A stretch of DNA of 64,000 nt from assembly GCA_016748015.1 (NCBI GenBank), contig JAAOMT010000749.1, positions 35,023-99,022 of the forward strand. Direction: 5' to 3'. A program made the position numbers and the translations under genes. Below, piece after piece: positions 11,661-24,157 of the stretch. The notes below the pieces were generated by a model. That model saw nothing but the letters and a program-made list of their open reading frames with translations. It did not search any database and was not told the origin of the DNA. The number at the start of each line of letters is the position of its first letter. The stretch's first letter is position 1. Origin of the DNA: Geosiphon pyriformis. Lineage: Eukaryota > Glomeromycota > Glomeromycetes > Archaeosporales > Geosiphonaceae.

Positions 11661-12838
11661 TATATTAATTTCCTTTTTTTCAAAGTTGTACAATTTCGGC
11701 AATTTGTTTTGATATCGTGATTCGACTTTGGTTGATCACTCAAGTCTTTTTGTTTCCTCCCACTTTTTAACCCAATAAAGTGCAAGTCCAAGTTTCAGGC
11801 CTTTGGAATTTTCATTAAAAAATTATTAGCATTTATGAGATTTTTTGTCTTTGGAAAATCTTTACACTCAATTATGAAACATTATTCGAAATAAAATCAG
11901 CATTCAAGATTGTGAATTAAAAGTAAATAAGGGCGGAATCTATTGATGAATATCTAAGAAAATTTATTATAGCCAAGTGGGTAACAAAGATTTGGTCAAC
12001 GCAAATATCTTTTTTTCTTTGTGTATTAATGGAAAAAAAAAGCATTTCTAAAATTCTCGACTTGGCACCAAGTCATTATCAAAAAATTCATTTGATGAAA
12101 GTCCAATTTTGAGTACTGCTTCTGATTATCACATTTAATTGAAAGAAACTTACCAACAAAAGCAGCAACGTGTTAAAGTGATTGTGACATTTGATATTCA
12201 GCCTTTTTATGAATGAAAATTTATTTTAGTGGTTTCATTATATTTAATTATGTTCGGAAAAAAATTGAACGGCAAAGAAAATTTTACAAATTAAAGATAT
12301 TCAAAATATTTTGTTTTAAGAATAAATTTTATTGGGTTAAAAAAGATTTTTCTTGTCTGATAATTAATTATAAAAAGATAAATATCCTGTTTTTGAATTT
12401 GCTCTGAAAGGCTAAACATTTTGAAAAGTGAAGTGAATCAATGATTTCTTTAAAACTTTTTTCGAAGTTTGATAAATGAAGTCGTAAGATTATAGTATTC
12501 AAAAGGTTTCTTGAGTTTTCATAGCGTTTTTCGTAGCTTAGTACAACACTAGAAAATTGAGATCGTTTTGTCTTTTATAGAATTATATTTATGAGTTTGT
12601 TTATAAATAGAGCTAGCTTACCTAACGAGAAAAATTATAAGTTCTTTCAACAGGTTTTCAAAATATCTTATATATAAGCAGATTTACTCTGTCTTCTCGT
12701 ATTAAAAAATATTTTTTTGTAATTTTATGCTTTCTAACTTAAATAGATTCAAAAATTATACACAAAATATTATAAAAAACATTTTTCTATCTGACCCTCC
12801 CTTTTAACGCCCTTAAATTTGGCCTTTCCACTTCAGCG
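11661..12838. other. non-coding, nothing recognised
   Basis: AT-rich. The ORF 12213-12407 is Lys/Phe/Ile low-complexity and judged a chance ORF. Confidence 0.5.
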
Positions 12839-13246
12839 ATTACTTTGGTCAACAGACATCAAGGCGACTTCAACGGAAACGGCAATTGCAATGGAAATGT
12901 TGGAGATGGTAACGGTAATCTTAATGGAAATCTTAACAATGGATCCTTTAACGGCAATGGTAATGGAAACTTGAACGGGCGTAGCTTCAATGACAGCAAA
13001 AATGGAAATGGAAACGTTGGTAATGCGAATGGAAATGATAACGGTAATTTTTAACAGTGGTTCTGCCAATGGAAATAGTATAATGGCAACAATAACTATG
13101 GTTCATTGAACGGTAACAACAATGAAAATGGAAATTTTAGTTACTGGCGATAGGGCGGTTATTATTATACTTATCCTGCTACTCGTTACTATAAAAATGG
13201 AAGTTTTAATGGAAATAATAATGCTATTGAAAATATAAGTGGTTAA
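12839..13246 (+). pseudogene. decayed Gly/Asn-rich repeat protein
   Basis: A degenerate hexanucleotide repeat encodes Gly-Asn dipeptides. The open part (12845-13054) reads like FNGNGNGNLNGRSFNDS. After the TAA near 13052 the same pattern continues in a shifted frame (NSGSANGNS), then returns to the first frame (YNGNNNYGSLNGNNN), is stopped again after NFSYWR, and resumes with GGYYYTYPATRYY to a final TAA. The tail with Tyr-rich and Asn-rich stretches looks like a former surface or cell-wall protein. No convincing signal peptide exon was found upstream. Multiple stops in a continuous compositional pattern argue for decay. Confidence 0.6.
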
Positions 13247-16200
13247 ACTAATTTTTTAATGAGACATTACGAAAAAAATAATTGATTTGGCGTGTAGCAC
13301 ATTAAAATTAGTAAATTTGCAATAAAAAAAAGGCTAAATAGAAAGATGAATCACAACTTATACTTTTTCCAAACCGATCCAAAAAAAGGATTAGGTCGAT
13401 GGTCAGAGATTGACCCACCATATTTATATATTGAAAATTTAAAAATGATCCTGACTTAATGAAAGAAGGTATTCTTTTCGAGATGACAATGTTCTTGTTC
13501 ACATTTGCCAAAGATGTTCAAGGTTGGATCAAACAAGAGAAGATTAATATAAATAGCGGTATGAAGACAGATTTTGATTTTTATAGTTAGACATCAGGAT
13601 TTTTTGCATAAAAAACTGATTAAAACAACTGATAATTACTAACTGTTAATATTACATTCATTCATTCATTTAAATGATCTTAGAAAAGGCACAAACCCTA
13701 ATAACCTCACAAAAATTGTAGAATATTGATTTGTATAGGTAACTGCAGAAGTTATGACCGATTCTTTTTTTAATGGTTTTTCAAGATCGTCAGATCTCTT
13801 TGATGTAAAGTTCCATTGCGAGTTCTTCTTCCAAGACTATTTCACAAGTCTTGAATAAAATTCAAGTCTGAAGATTGAGAAAAACATTTTCCTCAAATCT
13901 TTATTATTTATTAAGAAATCTAACATTCAAGATATTATTATCTTTGCCAATTATTTAAGATTTATTATTATTTGATGCAAATTTCAAATATTACACAACT
14001 GCAAGGTTTCTGTTTAAATTTATAAATTTGCATCTCATCAAAGGACACCATTTGATGAATTTCGCGATAATTAATCAATATAGAAGATCATTATTTTCCA
14101 TAATTGGTTGAATGTGGTAAGCTTTTTTAACCAATAATTTTAGTTATTAACAGTTTGAAAGTTCAGTTATGATTTTTTATAAACTATACTTTGCAAACTG
14201 CTGACGTTAATTACCATCATTAAGGATATTTGAAACATCAAATCTTTTTTGAAAATAAAACCCTGTTTGGGAACATTTGTTTGTTTGCATGTTTGTTTTT
14301 AATAAGGAATAAGAGAGAGTTAAAATTTTAATATATACAAATGGCTAAATTCTTATTAAAGCTGCCAAATTTTAAACTAGTTTATTTTGATTCTACTCTT
14401 TACCTTAATCGTTTATTTAGGAGCTCAAAACATATTCCTTGATGAATAGTTTAGCAAATATTTTTAAATTTAGGACATCCATCGTGCCATATAGCATTAA
14501 AGTGCGATAAATGGATAAATTTTTTAATTTCCCAGGATATTATTCTTCGATATAGATGTAAGTTCGCAATTCAAATCTCGAAAAGAATCTTATCAAGAAA
14601 ATATTTGGAGCACATACTGTACTTGTTTAAAATTTACAGAATTTTTCGCAATTAATCGCAGAAATTTTCTGTCATTGTCAATTTTTTGACTTTTTCAAAA
14701 TTTCATGAATCTCTACTTTGTTATTTTACAATTTAAAATTTTTTTGATACGCCAAAAATTGCATCATGGGCTTCCAAAAAAATTTGAGTTGACTCCATAA
14801 TTCTGATTTCCAAACCCTATATCTTGCTTCTCCAATGACCATCTGGCCTTTTTTTATTGGTTACAATTTTTTTCAATTCTAGGATTTTATAATTTTTACA
14901 AAAAATAAAAGTTTGAATCTAAACTGCCTTCATTTTGGCTTAAAAAAATCTGCATTGAAATATCTTTTATAAAGAAATTTATTTAATTGGTTTCAAATTT
15001 CTGAGCTCAATTATTAAATATGTCAAAATAAAATAATTATTGCTAGAATGTATCTAAAACCTTTGTATAACAAAGTATTTAGATGGAAATCCCCTTCCAA
15101 ACACTTTGATCTATTATCCAAGTTAATTAGAAATATAAATAACTATGTTATGTATTTAAGAACTTTACTTTTGATTATATTTTAGTATCTTGTGTAAATA
15201 GTTGCCATTCTATTACAAGGAGAAGATTTTTATCGTCATTTTTTAATTTGACCATTACAGCAAAAATATACATTAAATGCTCTAGTTAATTTTAAAGTTA
15301 GAGAGCAGATTCCTGGATAATATATAGGATTACAGAAACTACTCTTTGAAAAAGAAAAGAAATTTAAAGACTTTTTAATAGTATTGGTGGTAAGAAAAGG
15401 ATAACTCAACTATTTTGAATCTATCTCATGATATTAATTATGTGATTGCAACTCTAATAAAAATTCTTCAATTGATTACAATTTTTTTTGATTATTAATT
15501 GTTTAACCCAAAATTTTCTTGCAGCTATAGGTAAATTCCTCTCTCTTTATGTACAATGTATTACCTTTTTTTCAAAGTTACTATTTAGGGAAAATTGCTT
15601 ACATTTTTATTATTTTTTAAAAAAAAACAATTTAAATCGTTGCCGGGTTCATGATTTGTTTGTTTGAGTGCCAAGTGATTGTATCAGAATACTTAAAATA
15701 GGTTCTCGAAGGACCCCTTAATTCCACTACTTTGGGATTAGATGACTATTTATTATTATTTCATTAATTTAACTAGTCCCTTGAAATTATTAATTCAAGA
15801 AATTTTCTGCAAACTCTTCGTATTTGGTATTTCTGAAAGTATATCTAGCACAAAGTTTCATATATTGAAATTTCTTGTTTTCTGAATGGCAATTACGAAA
15901 ACTTGAACCCGGTAAATGATTTGATTCCTTTAAAAATTAGTTGCTTTCTCATTTCATTTGATATAAACTTATAAATAAGTGTCTATTTGTGACATTATTT
16001 CAATAGAAAGACTCTCTCCTACAACAAAAGCATTGTCATCATGGGATTTGACTGATTTCTAAATGCCAATATTAAATATTCTCATCGAGCTACTTTCAAG
16101 CTCAGAAAAAATTAATGGCTGACAAATTTAAGATTTAATTTGTTCCAAGGCATATTCGTATTGATAATGCTTTTTAGATATACTTAAGATTTCTCTGGAA

Positions 16201-16365
16201 ATAAGATTGCCCTCGAACAAGTCCTAATTTTTTTTAGCAGAAAGAATTTGATAAAATAACTAGAGTAAAACAGATACACCTATCGTTTTTAAGATCTTGG
16301 CTAATTGAGCAAAAGAAAGTTTTATGAACATATACCGTTGAAAAGGTTCCCTTTCCTGCTAAATT
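13247..16365. other. long non-coding stretch
   Basis: About 3.1 kb of AT-rich DNA without a supportable gene. The minus ORF 13308-13511 shows no motif. Nothing recognised. Confidence 0.5.
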
Positions 16366-17934
16366 TTAAATGGAACGATCTCTACAACTTTTCATTTTTA
16401 CTCCAAAGTATGGTCCGTCATGAGCCCATCGAGTGAAACTTTTCATCGAGTTAATGCATTCCTATAAATTGAAAAAAAGCTCGAAAAAAGATTGGACTCA
16501 GCAGATTTCAAAACGTCCAAAGTGAAAGATTTGACACCTGATTTTCTGACATTGTTTCCGTGTTCAATTGATTAGGAACATTACATATGTATGTTTCCCC
16601 ATCCAGCTTATTAATCCAAATCTCTATTCCACCATGGGCATATAGTGTACGATTTCTGGGCGTTGTTGGCACATCATCGTTGTAGTGATTTATCCTCCAA
16701 ATATTCAAAAAAAGTGATGCATATCTGGCAAATGCACTATTTCCAATACGAGGGACCCCATATGCATCAACCTGTATAAAAATAGCATATCTTTCTCCAA
16801 ATTTTTTTCTGAATTCTTTGTTAATGTCCAAGGCTCCAAGTATCGCATAAACTTTTGAAGAGATGAGAAGATATTAGATGCCAAAGGCTTGTTTTACAAC
16901 TCAAACGTAATTGTATTGAGATACATACCAGCCCCGAGGCTATGTCCAATTAGTAAAACCTGGATTCCAACGTGTTTTGGACCATGCATCATTGGATCAG
17001 GGTCGAAAATTTGTTCTATTAAAGGGTTAACTTTCAAGAGAAAATTATTCCTCACAGCAAGAAAATTCTTATAAAATTGTTTGTGAACCCTAGCATTCTG
17101 CACATCGGAATAAGGTACCAAGGTTATTTGATCTTTTTTATCAATAACGTATCTGTCCAAATTTTGCTCATCCCCTTTCATGGTAATAATAATCAAATTC
17201 CCTTGCAATTCGAATTGGGCTAGAGAAAGTATTCAGCCAAGATTTAAAAGCTCTGATTAATTTGAAGCTTGTGTTCAAATTCATATAATGGAATTACCTT
17301 GGATTTTATCAGAAAGTTTAAAAGCTGTCCCGTTAAATGAACAATAAGCACGATTTGCTTTATGAGCAAACTTTTTAAAGCTAGCCATTGCAGAAGCTTT
17401 TATTAGGTATTTAGTCGGAGGATTGAGATTCCGAATTATTGCGTCGGGTTCTGCATAAGATATTCCATGATTCTGATCGATATCTTGACTTAATTTTATT
17501 TCTTGCTCTATCAATCGAGGAAGCTCGGAAAATCCTTGTAGATTATGGTACATGTTTTCCCAATTTTTGCTTTTTGTCTGCGTGCCTTCAGTAATTATAA
17601 AGTTTTCAGATGGAAGGATGCTTTGAACAGGATCTTGGTACTCATTAACCGCAATTTGATTTTTTGGCAATGGACTTTCAATATTTAAATCTATATTTTG
17701 TGGTACTTCAATTATATTTGGTAATGAATTTTCAAAGAAATTCAAGTCCTTTTCACTGTTAAGATATTCTTCAGTCATATATGGTGTAGAATCTTTGCTC
17801 AAGTAATTTGCTTGAACTTTTACATTATTCGAAAATCTAGCCATCAGCAAAATTATTGCAAAGGTCAATACGATAATTGAGTGGCTCTGTATTTTTTGCC
17901 ATTCACACAGACCACGATTGCTGATTTTAAACAT
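16366..17934 (-). CDS. class-3 lipase 2 with intact Ser-Asp-His triad
   Basis: Four exons on the minus strand (17934-17298, 17219-16929, 16851-16538, 16461-16366) with introns of 77, 77 and 76 nt, phases 1, 1, 0, give 445 residues. The N-terminus has a hydrophobic segment IIVLTFAIILLMARF, then an acidic, Pro/Asn-rich spacer of about 150 residues that the paralogs lack or have shorter. The lipase core runs from FAHKANRAYC. ITMKGD occupies the oxyanion strand (Asp where many lipases have Ser/Thr). The elbow is LLIGHSLGAVYAILGALDI with a normal Ser. YGVPRIGN is followed by NHYNDDVPTTP (Asp), and the last exon by WAHDGPYFGVKM (His). This is the only copy in the window with a complete triad. A secreted or membrane-tethered acylglycerol hydrolase is the natural reading; the substrate is unknown. 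Confidence 0.87.
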
Positions 17935-18641
17935 TGTTTTTTTGATGGTAAGCTATTTAGAGGAAAATACGAGTATAAATAGGGAACTTTAAGATTTTCA
18001 ATAAATTTACAAACTCAACAATCAATGTGATAATATTTTTTTATCGGCATTTCGGAAAGCTTTTGACAGGAAGATTTTCAGTTTTTTAAGGATTTTGTTA
18101 TTTGTATATATTAGCTCAGACACAGCACCTGATATTTCGAATTGATTTGAATGAATTAAAATCACGATTAAATATAAAGACAAAACTCATCTTGCTCTTT
18201 TCAATGCATTGCATAGGTTTTAAATTTTTAAAATTTCCTTTTCTTATTACATGTACTAGAAAATATTGTAAGCCAAATTTAATCTACTAGTGATTTCCTT
18301 AAAAAATACAAGATTTTTACTTTATAATCATTAAAAAAAAAATTTAATGAGAAATTTTTATGTTTCTATGTTTTTGTTTTACCCAGGATTGTCATTTAGC
18401 AAAGATTCGGAAACGCAATTTTAATCTTTGTTTCTATTTGGAAGTATGCCTCTCACGATTTAAATTTTTTAAAAAAATTTATTCAGATATTATTATAACG
18501 AAAACACAATCTTTATCTATTTAAAAGATTTTCCCCAAATTCATTTTCCCCGAACATTAATTAGAAATCAAATATATAAGTAGCATGTCCCTTTTTCATT
18601 TATTCATTTATCTTATCTTTAAAATACAAAACATCTCATCA
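17935..18641. other. divergent promoter region
   Basis: Space between lipase gene 2 (minus) and the small secreted protein gene (plus). A TATA-like TATATAAG lies at about 18573-18580, upstream of the latter. No other feature. Confidence 0.45.
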
Positions 18642-19019
18642 ATGGCTTACTTCTTTCCAAGAATATTTTTAATCCTGTTTCTCCTTCATTTTCTTTTTTT
18701 CAATCAATTGTCAGCTATACCCATTGACTTATTCAATTATCAAGACGATTTGGACCCATTTCAAGTAGATTACCTAGGTTTTGATGATCCCATTTATTTC
18801 ATCAGTGATACTTCAGTTGGATCTCAAGAAATCCCTCCTCAAAGTGTCAACAAAAAGAATTCTCAACCAGTTAATGATGAACCAAAGTATCCTCAGGTTC
18901 TAAAAAAACCACAATCTTATTCTATAAATGATTCAAGGTGCTTTAATACAGCAGACCTTTCTATAATTGAATTGTGCACTAAGCCAGATCCAAATGTTAA
19001 AGAACCTATCGTTGAATGA
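18642..19019 (+). CDS. small secreted protein
   Basis: Intronless ORF of 125 residues from this Met. An upstream in-frame Met at 18585 is possible, but starting here gives a clean signal peptide (hydrophobic LILFLLHFLFFNQLSAIP, likely cleavage after SAIP). The mature chain is about 100 residues and acidic, with two Cys, and is Pro/Ser/Asp-rich; it ends KEPIVE. No domain is recognised. Small size, signal peptide and lack of homology cues fit an effector-like or wall-associated secreted protein, but that role is inference only. Confidence 0.55.
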   Translation: MAYFFPRIFLILFLLHFLFFNQLSAIPIDLFNYQDDLDPFQVDYLGFDDPIYFISDTSVGSQEIPPQSVNKKNSQPVNDEPKYPQVLKKPQSYSINDSRCFNTADLSIIELCTKPDPNVKEPIVE

Positions 19020-19699
19020 AAAAAAGCTTTAAAAATGTTTTTTTGAAAAGTGCGTTATTTCAAAGACAAACAATTAAGGTTGCTTTAAATATACTTTGTT
19101 ATTTATCGAATGATAAAAGGCTTTGTAGTTAATTGATGGATTTGTTTTCCAGAATCTAGTTTTTGAAGGCTATAAAATCTAGTAAGGTTTATAACAATCT
19201 TGGGCTAAAAATTTTAAATTGTCAATAAGGAATTAACTTGAAATTTTTTAATTTATCAAAGATCACTGATATCACTTTTATATTGATTATTGAAAAATTT
19301 AAAATAATATATAATCAAAGATTCAAAGTTCAAAAACTTTAGCTTTTAGGTTTTTTAATTATCAATGATAGTATTTAGGGACTTTTTACTTCAAATTTTA
19401 AAAGTCATTTATAATATTGTATTTGAAAAAATCATTACAATTAAATTTATTCACATTAGTTTTTTTGATCTTAATAAGCTTATAAAATTTATTTCAAAAA
19501 TATCAGTTGGGATAATAGGCAAGAGCAACCATTTTATGATGCTTACTAATTAGCGTAGCTTCAAATAGGATTCTTCGAAAGGTTAGCAGCAAATTTATTT
19601 GAAAACAGTTTAGGAGCCCTTATGTGACAATTGATATACAATAAAAAAAATGACAATTAGCAAGATTAATACTCACAGGTTTGCATAAGCAGAAGCGTG
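19020..19699. other. non-coding, nothing recognised
   Basis: AT-rich. ORF 19365-19553 is Ile/Phe/Lys low-complexity and not supported. Confidence 0.5.
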
Positions 19700-20270
19700 T
19701 AGTAATATGGATAAAATCACTTTAAAGACTATCGGGAACGAATATTTTTTTCTGACAAAGCAACTTTTCAATTATTCAGCACTGTAAATATCGATACAAA
19801 AGTTGAAATCTATGTTCATGTTCACGGCTGCGACCAGATGGTCGTATTCCAAAAGACCGGAGAAAATTTTGAGCTTGGAGATTTTCCGTACAAGGTAAAA
19901 CGAGATTTTTTTGCTTAAAAGAGAGGATTGATGGTCCTTTTTACGTTTGATATTCTAAGGAAACACCTTCCGAAGATTAAAAAGATGTTGAGTAATAATT
20001 AGTGGTTCCAACAAAACAATGATCCGAAGTACACCAAAGAAATTTTCGAGAACTTTCTGACAATTATCGATTGCCATCCACCACTCCTGGCCTAAAACCT
20101 ATCAAATCATTATTAAGAAGAATATAAAGGAGTGGGAGCCAAAAATATTTTGAAATTGAAGCAATGGTAAAAGATTCCACCTTATAAATAACTTAGTAGG
20201 GTCAATGAAGGAGCGATGTCAATTTGTGTTTGAAAATAATGGCAAACGTTTTACTAATATTTTTATACAT
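19700..20270 (+). mobile_element. Tc1/mariner relic
   Basis: Plus-strand remnants of a Tc1 transposase in mixed frames: FSDKATFQLFSTVN (usual SDE site, Glu now Lys), WFQQNNDPKYTKE (usual QQDNDPKHT, Asp now Asn), a corrupted PDLNPI region near 20090, then LVGSMKERCQFVFENNGKR typical of the Tc1 C-terminus. Both catalytic positions are damaged. Ends were not identified, so boundaries are approximate. It lies just downstream of lipase-like gene 3. Confidence 0.72.
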
Positions 20271-20385
20271 GGTTTAGTCGAATGGTTATAGATAAATTAT
20301 CAAATAATTTCTTCAAAAGATTTTTGTAATAGACTATATATACAAATAGAATATTGAAATTTACAAATTTAAAGAGTGCAGTCCC

Positions 20386-21725
20386 TTAATAAGGTCTGTC
20401 TTGATCCAGACAACTTCCCATCTTTATAGTAAAGTAAGGACCATTGTTCGACTTGGATTCTAATCTGGAAAACTTCTGATTACAATGCTAAGGTAAAGTA
20501 GTAAAAATAATTTATGATGAAAACGTCTTTATGGCTGAGGAAAAACTCAAATAAAGTAGTTCTTACCTGGCTTTCTTTCATAAAATATTCATTATTAGGC
20601 ATTTGTATTTCAGGTCCTGGACACCAAAAAACTTCCTCTTGATCGCAATCACAATTTTTATTAATAAACATCTCTAGCTTGTTGTGTTCATAGATGTTTG
20701 AAATAGTGCTCGGAGGCATTGTTGGGACAAAATCGTCACTATGCGTTACTCGTATTACATTCAAATTTATTATATTGTCATTGATATATTTTGCAAAAAG
20801 TTGGTTGCCAATGCGTGGTTGACCGAATGTCACTGCTGAAAGATATAAACCTTTTTGTAGATTCATCAATTCGAGTAAAGCGAAGATAGCGTAGACTTTA
20901 AAAATTTCGATTTGGAGAAAAAAAATGAATAACGTGATAGTGTCGATATTAAATTTTGAAAGATTCTGTACCTACCACCACCTACTCCATGACCAAAAGC
21001 AAAAACTTTTTTTATTCCACTTGCTTGAATAAGTTTTATGATCCGTTTTGATATTCTGAGCCCTGTTCCTAGAAAATCCTCATAAAAATTTTTATTTACT
21101 TTGGCTCCCTTGACTCGGCGATAGGGAATCATTTGTAACGGAAAAGAGCTCCATTGTAATTGGTTCAATTTGACTGACGAACGAATTGTTAACACTATAC
21201 CTTCATTTTTTATTTTTATAGAAGCTGAAAGGATGATAAAACCGGCAAATTTCATTTGAAAAATTTTTAAAATATGTCATATTCTGATTAAAATGCCTTG
21301 ATTGATTTACCATGGATCCCTGGTCCTATTTTATCCAATTCAGGAATGCAATAGGCTTTCATTGCGTAATAGGCGTACCTTTTATACTTTTCTAAAACTT
21401 CGATTTGATTGACGGGTATTTTGAAATCGTCATTTCCGTTCCTGGCAAGTAGTACATTTGGGGATTCTTTCCTTCTTTTGGTTAATTCAAAACTTTTGCT
21501 TGAAGAAATTGTTTGAACTATTTTGTTACTAATGTTCAAGTGTCGTTCAGTATTTGTTATAGTAGTTGCAGTATGGTTAATATTGTTCATCCCTGATTGT
21601 CTAGATATATATTTAAGGTCTCCTTGAAAAAAAAATTTCAATAATGTACATTCTGGAGAAAGGAAAATAAAAAAAGTCCTTAATACGAAACTAAAGAATA
21701 ATGTAAACAGATATAGCGAATTCAT
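20386..21725 (-). CDS. class-3 lipase-like protein 3 (Ser and His both lost)
   Basis: Four exons on the minus strand (21725-21311, 21224-20976, 20895-20567, 20487-20386), introns of 86, 80 and 79 nt in phases 1, 1, 0, 364 residues. I chose the Met at 21725 because it begins a hydrophobic segment (SLYLFTLFFSFVLRTFFIF); the frame is open to a Met at 21818. The core has YAYYAMKAYC, an eroded oxyanion strand LTIRSS, the elbow FAFGHGVGGVYAIFALLEL (Ser to Gly), TFGQPRIGN, THSDDFVPTMP with Asp kept, and a last exon reading SKSNNGPYFTIKM, where the His seen in the paralogs is Asn. The frame and all splice sites are intact, so a non-catalytic protein is more likely than a pseudogene. Confidence 0.83.
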
Positions 21726-24157
21726 TGATAATTTTATCAAAAAAACTGTATCTGAAGAAATTATTATCAAATCGGGGGATCCGTTGGTTTTATGAAAAAT
21801 TAAACAAAAAAAATGCAAAAGATCAAATTAAATCTTTGCAAGTATTTATCGTTATTTTCATTTTAAACCATTGAGATTGAATATAAATATATATTTGATT
21901 TATAACATCAAATGACTTGTAAAAGGAATGAATGAATACAATGAAATTTAGAGTAAAATACACGAAAAAACGTGATATATAGCATTTCATATCTTTTAAA
22001 TAATTCGATTCAATGTGATTATTATTTGGGGAAACCTACAATTTGACGCCCCCGAAAATCACAACAAATAAATCGGAGAAAAGAAACATAATAAATATTT
22101 AATGGAATTTTTTTATTTCGTCAGATCTCATAAAAATTATGCGACGAAGGATTTTTTAAACGGAAAAACTCTTTAAATATAAATGAAATAACTTGATGAA
22201 AGAGTCTTGAGACCCAAAAAATGATCACTTGCTTATTTTATTTTAATTATATGTTTATAAAAACTCATTTATAGTAATAATATTTGTAAGTAAATTATAA
22301 TGTAAACATGTGTCCAAGAATATATATTAATATTGTACTTAACCGAATTAAGGTTATTATGAATTAACTGATTTAAAAAATTTTTAATCTAGACAAAGAA
22401 AGACTCAAATTAACACATTACTTCTCATCTGATTTTTTTTAAAAAGACAGATGACAGCTTTCAATTGCATGATACTTTTAAAGTTTATCAAAACTTGATT
22501 TTATTCGATTTTAATGATTTTCAAAAAATAAAATTTGTGCAAACATAAACATTGAATTGAGAATTTGTATTCCAAAAACTTTTTAAATCAAAAATTATTA
22601 ACATATCAACGTTCATAAATTTTTATACATAAAAATTGCTTTTTACATTTTTTTTCTCAAAGTAATTAAGATTATATTTAAAATTTGATGAAATTCTTAA
22701 AATTCTATTTACAGTTTATTTTTTAATTAAACATTAATAAAAATAAAAAATAATTTTAAATTTCTCAATATTTTAGAATTTTAATTCATACAAAAAATTT
22801 ATTTAAAATCATATTTAAAGGACAAAAATTAATATATATAAACATTATTTGTCTTTTAAAATCTTTGTAATAATTTTGATTCAATATTGAATTTTTAAAA
22901 TATATTTATATCATTCTTTGATTATTTAAACCATCAAAATAAAAGAATAAAAATTTGTTTAAAAAATAACATTTATAATTTATTAATAGCTATATATATG
23001 ATTACTTTCTTATTCTTGTTTTTAATCCAGTTTTTTTTAATAAAATTTTCATTTCTTTAAAATTAGCATTTTAATTAATAATTTTGAATTTATTTATTAT
23101 TAAGGTATTTATTATAAATTTAAAATCTATTTCTAATTAACTATGATTAATATCTTGTTTAAATTTTATTATAAAAAATAATAATTAATATTCATTCATT
23201 TTTAACTAATTAAATTTGTATTGTAAAAGAGCAAAATATCTTAAAAATTTCAGGATTTAATTATATAGTCTGGTATAAAGCTTTTGTTAAGATTTAAAAT
23301 CAGTTCTAAAAAGTCAAAAGTTCAACCAATTATCCATTCTGAATTTTAAATTGCTTAAAGTTATTTCTGCAAAATAAAGACATTGATCTTTGTTTCTTAA
23401 ACAATTAATTACCGAAAATTGTTTCATCCAAATTAATTTTTTATAAAATAAAACTAGGAACTTTTCTTGGCATCTAAAAAAAAACCTTTATTTTACGAAT
23501 AAATTTGGAAGATTATTGTAAACCAAATTAATAAAGTAATAATAAATGTTTGGCAAAGAAAATTAATGTGCACGAGAAAGACAAAACTAGCTGAATGTAG
23601 AATTTTTTGAATTTTCAAATCAAACAATTGTAAAATATTAATGGCATACAATAATATTACAAAAAAAATTTTGAACACAAAACAAAAAAATATTTACATT
23701 CTATCCCTATTATATATTCTATACTTGGGAATTTAGTCTAGAAGCTGGTATCATTTTAATGTCACGTCTCTTATTTCTGCATAGACTCAAAAAAATTGGC
23801 TATTCAACATCTTTTTGAGTTTCGTTGCATGGGGAATTATATCAAATTGAGAAAAACCTTTTTTCAAAGAACAATAAAATCAACGGAGATTTTCGTAAAA
23901 CAAGAAAATATTATGTAGATTAATTTAATAGAAAAATGGGAATGTTGCAGTTCTCCCACAAAGTGAATTTAAAGCCGAATCGAATTAAGAATTCATAAAG
24001 AACATTCATGCTGTATGACATAAGGCATTGTCTCACAAATAGCTGATCAATAATATTACCAGATCTTGAGTATTTAAATTAAACGATCTCGGTATACAGG
24101 AAAATTAAATCATTTCGTTGTTACAAAGTTTAACCACTGGGACAAACAAATTATTTG
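21726..24157. other. very AT-rich non-coding stretch
   Basis: From about 22.0 to 23.7 kb the sequence is almost entirely A/T with short homopolymers. No gene, transposon end or RNA recognised. The left end is the promoter side of lipase-like gene 3. Confidence 0.55.

Noticed and set aside
12845-13069. Minus-strand ORF rich in Ile/Val/Ser
   Set aside because: Mirror of the Gly/Asn hexanucleotide repeat on the plus strand.
13308-13511. Minus-strand ORF of 67 residues
   Set aside because: No motif, splice context or composition supporting a gene.
22000-23700. Centromere or replication origin in the very AT-rich stretch
   Set aside because: High A/T content is the only evidence; no repeats or conserved elements were seen.
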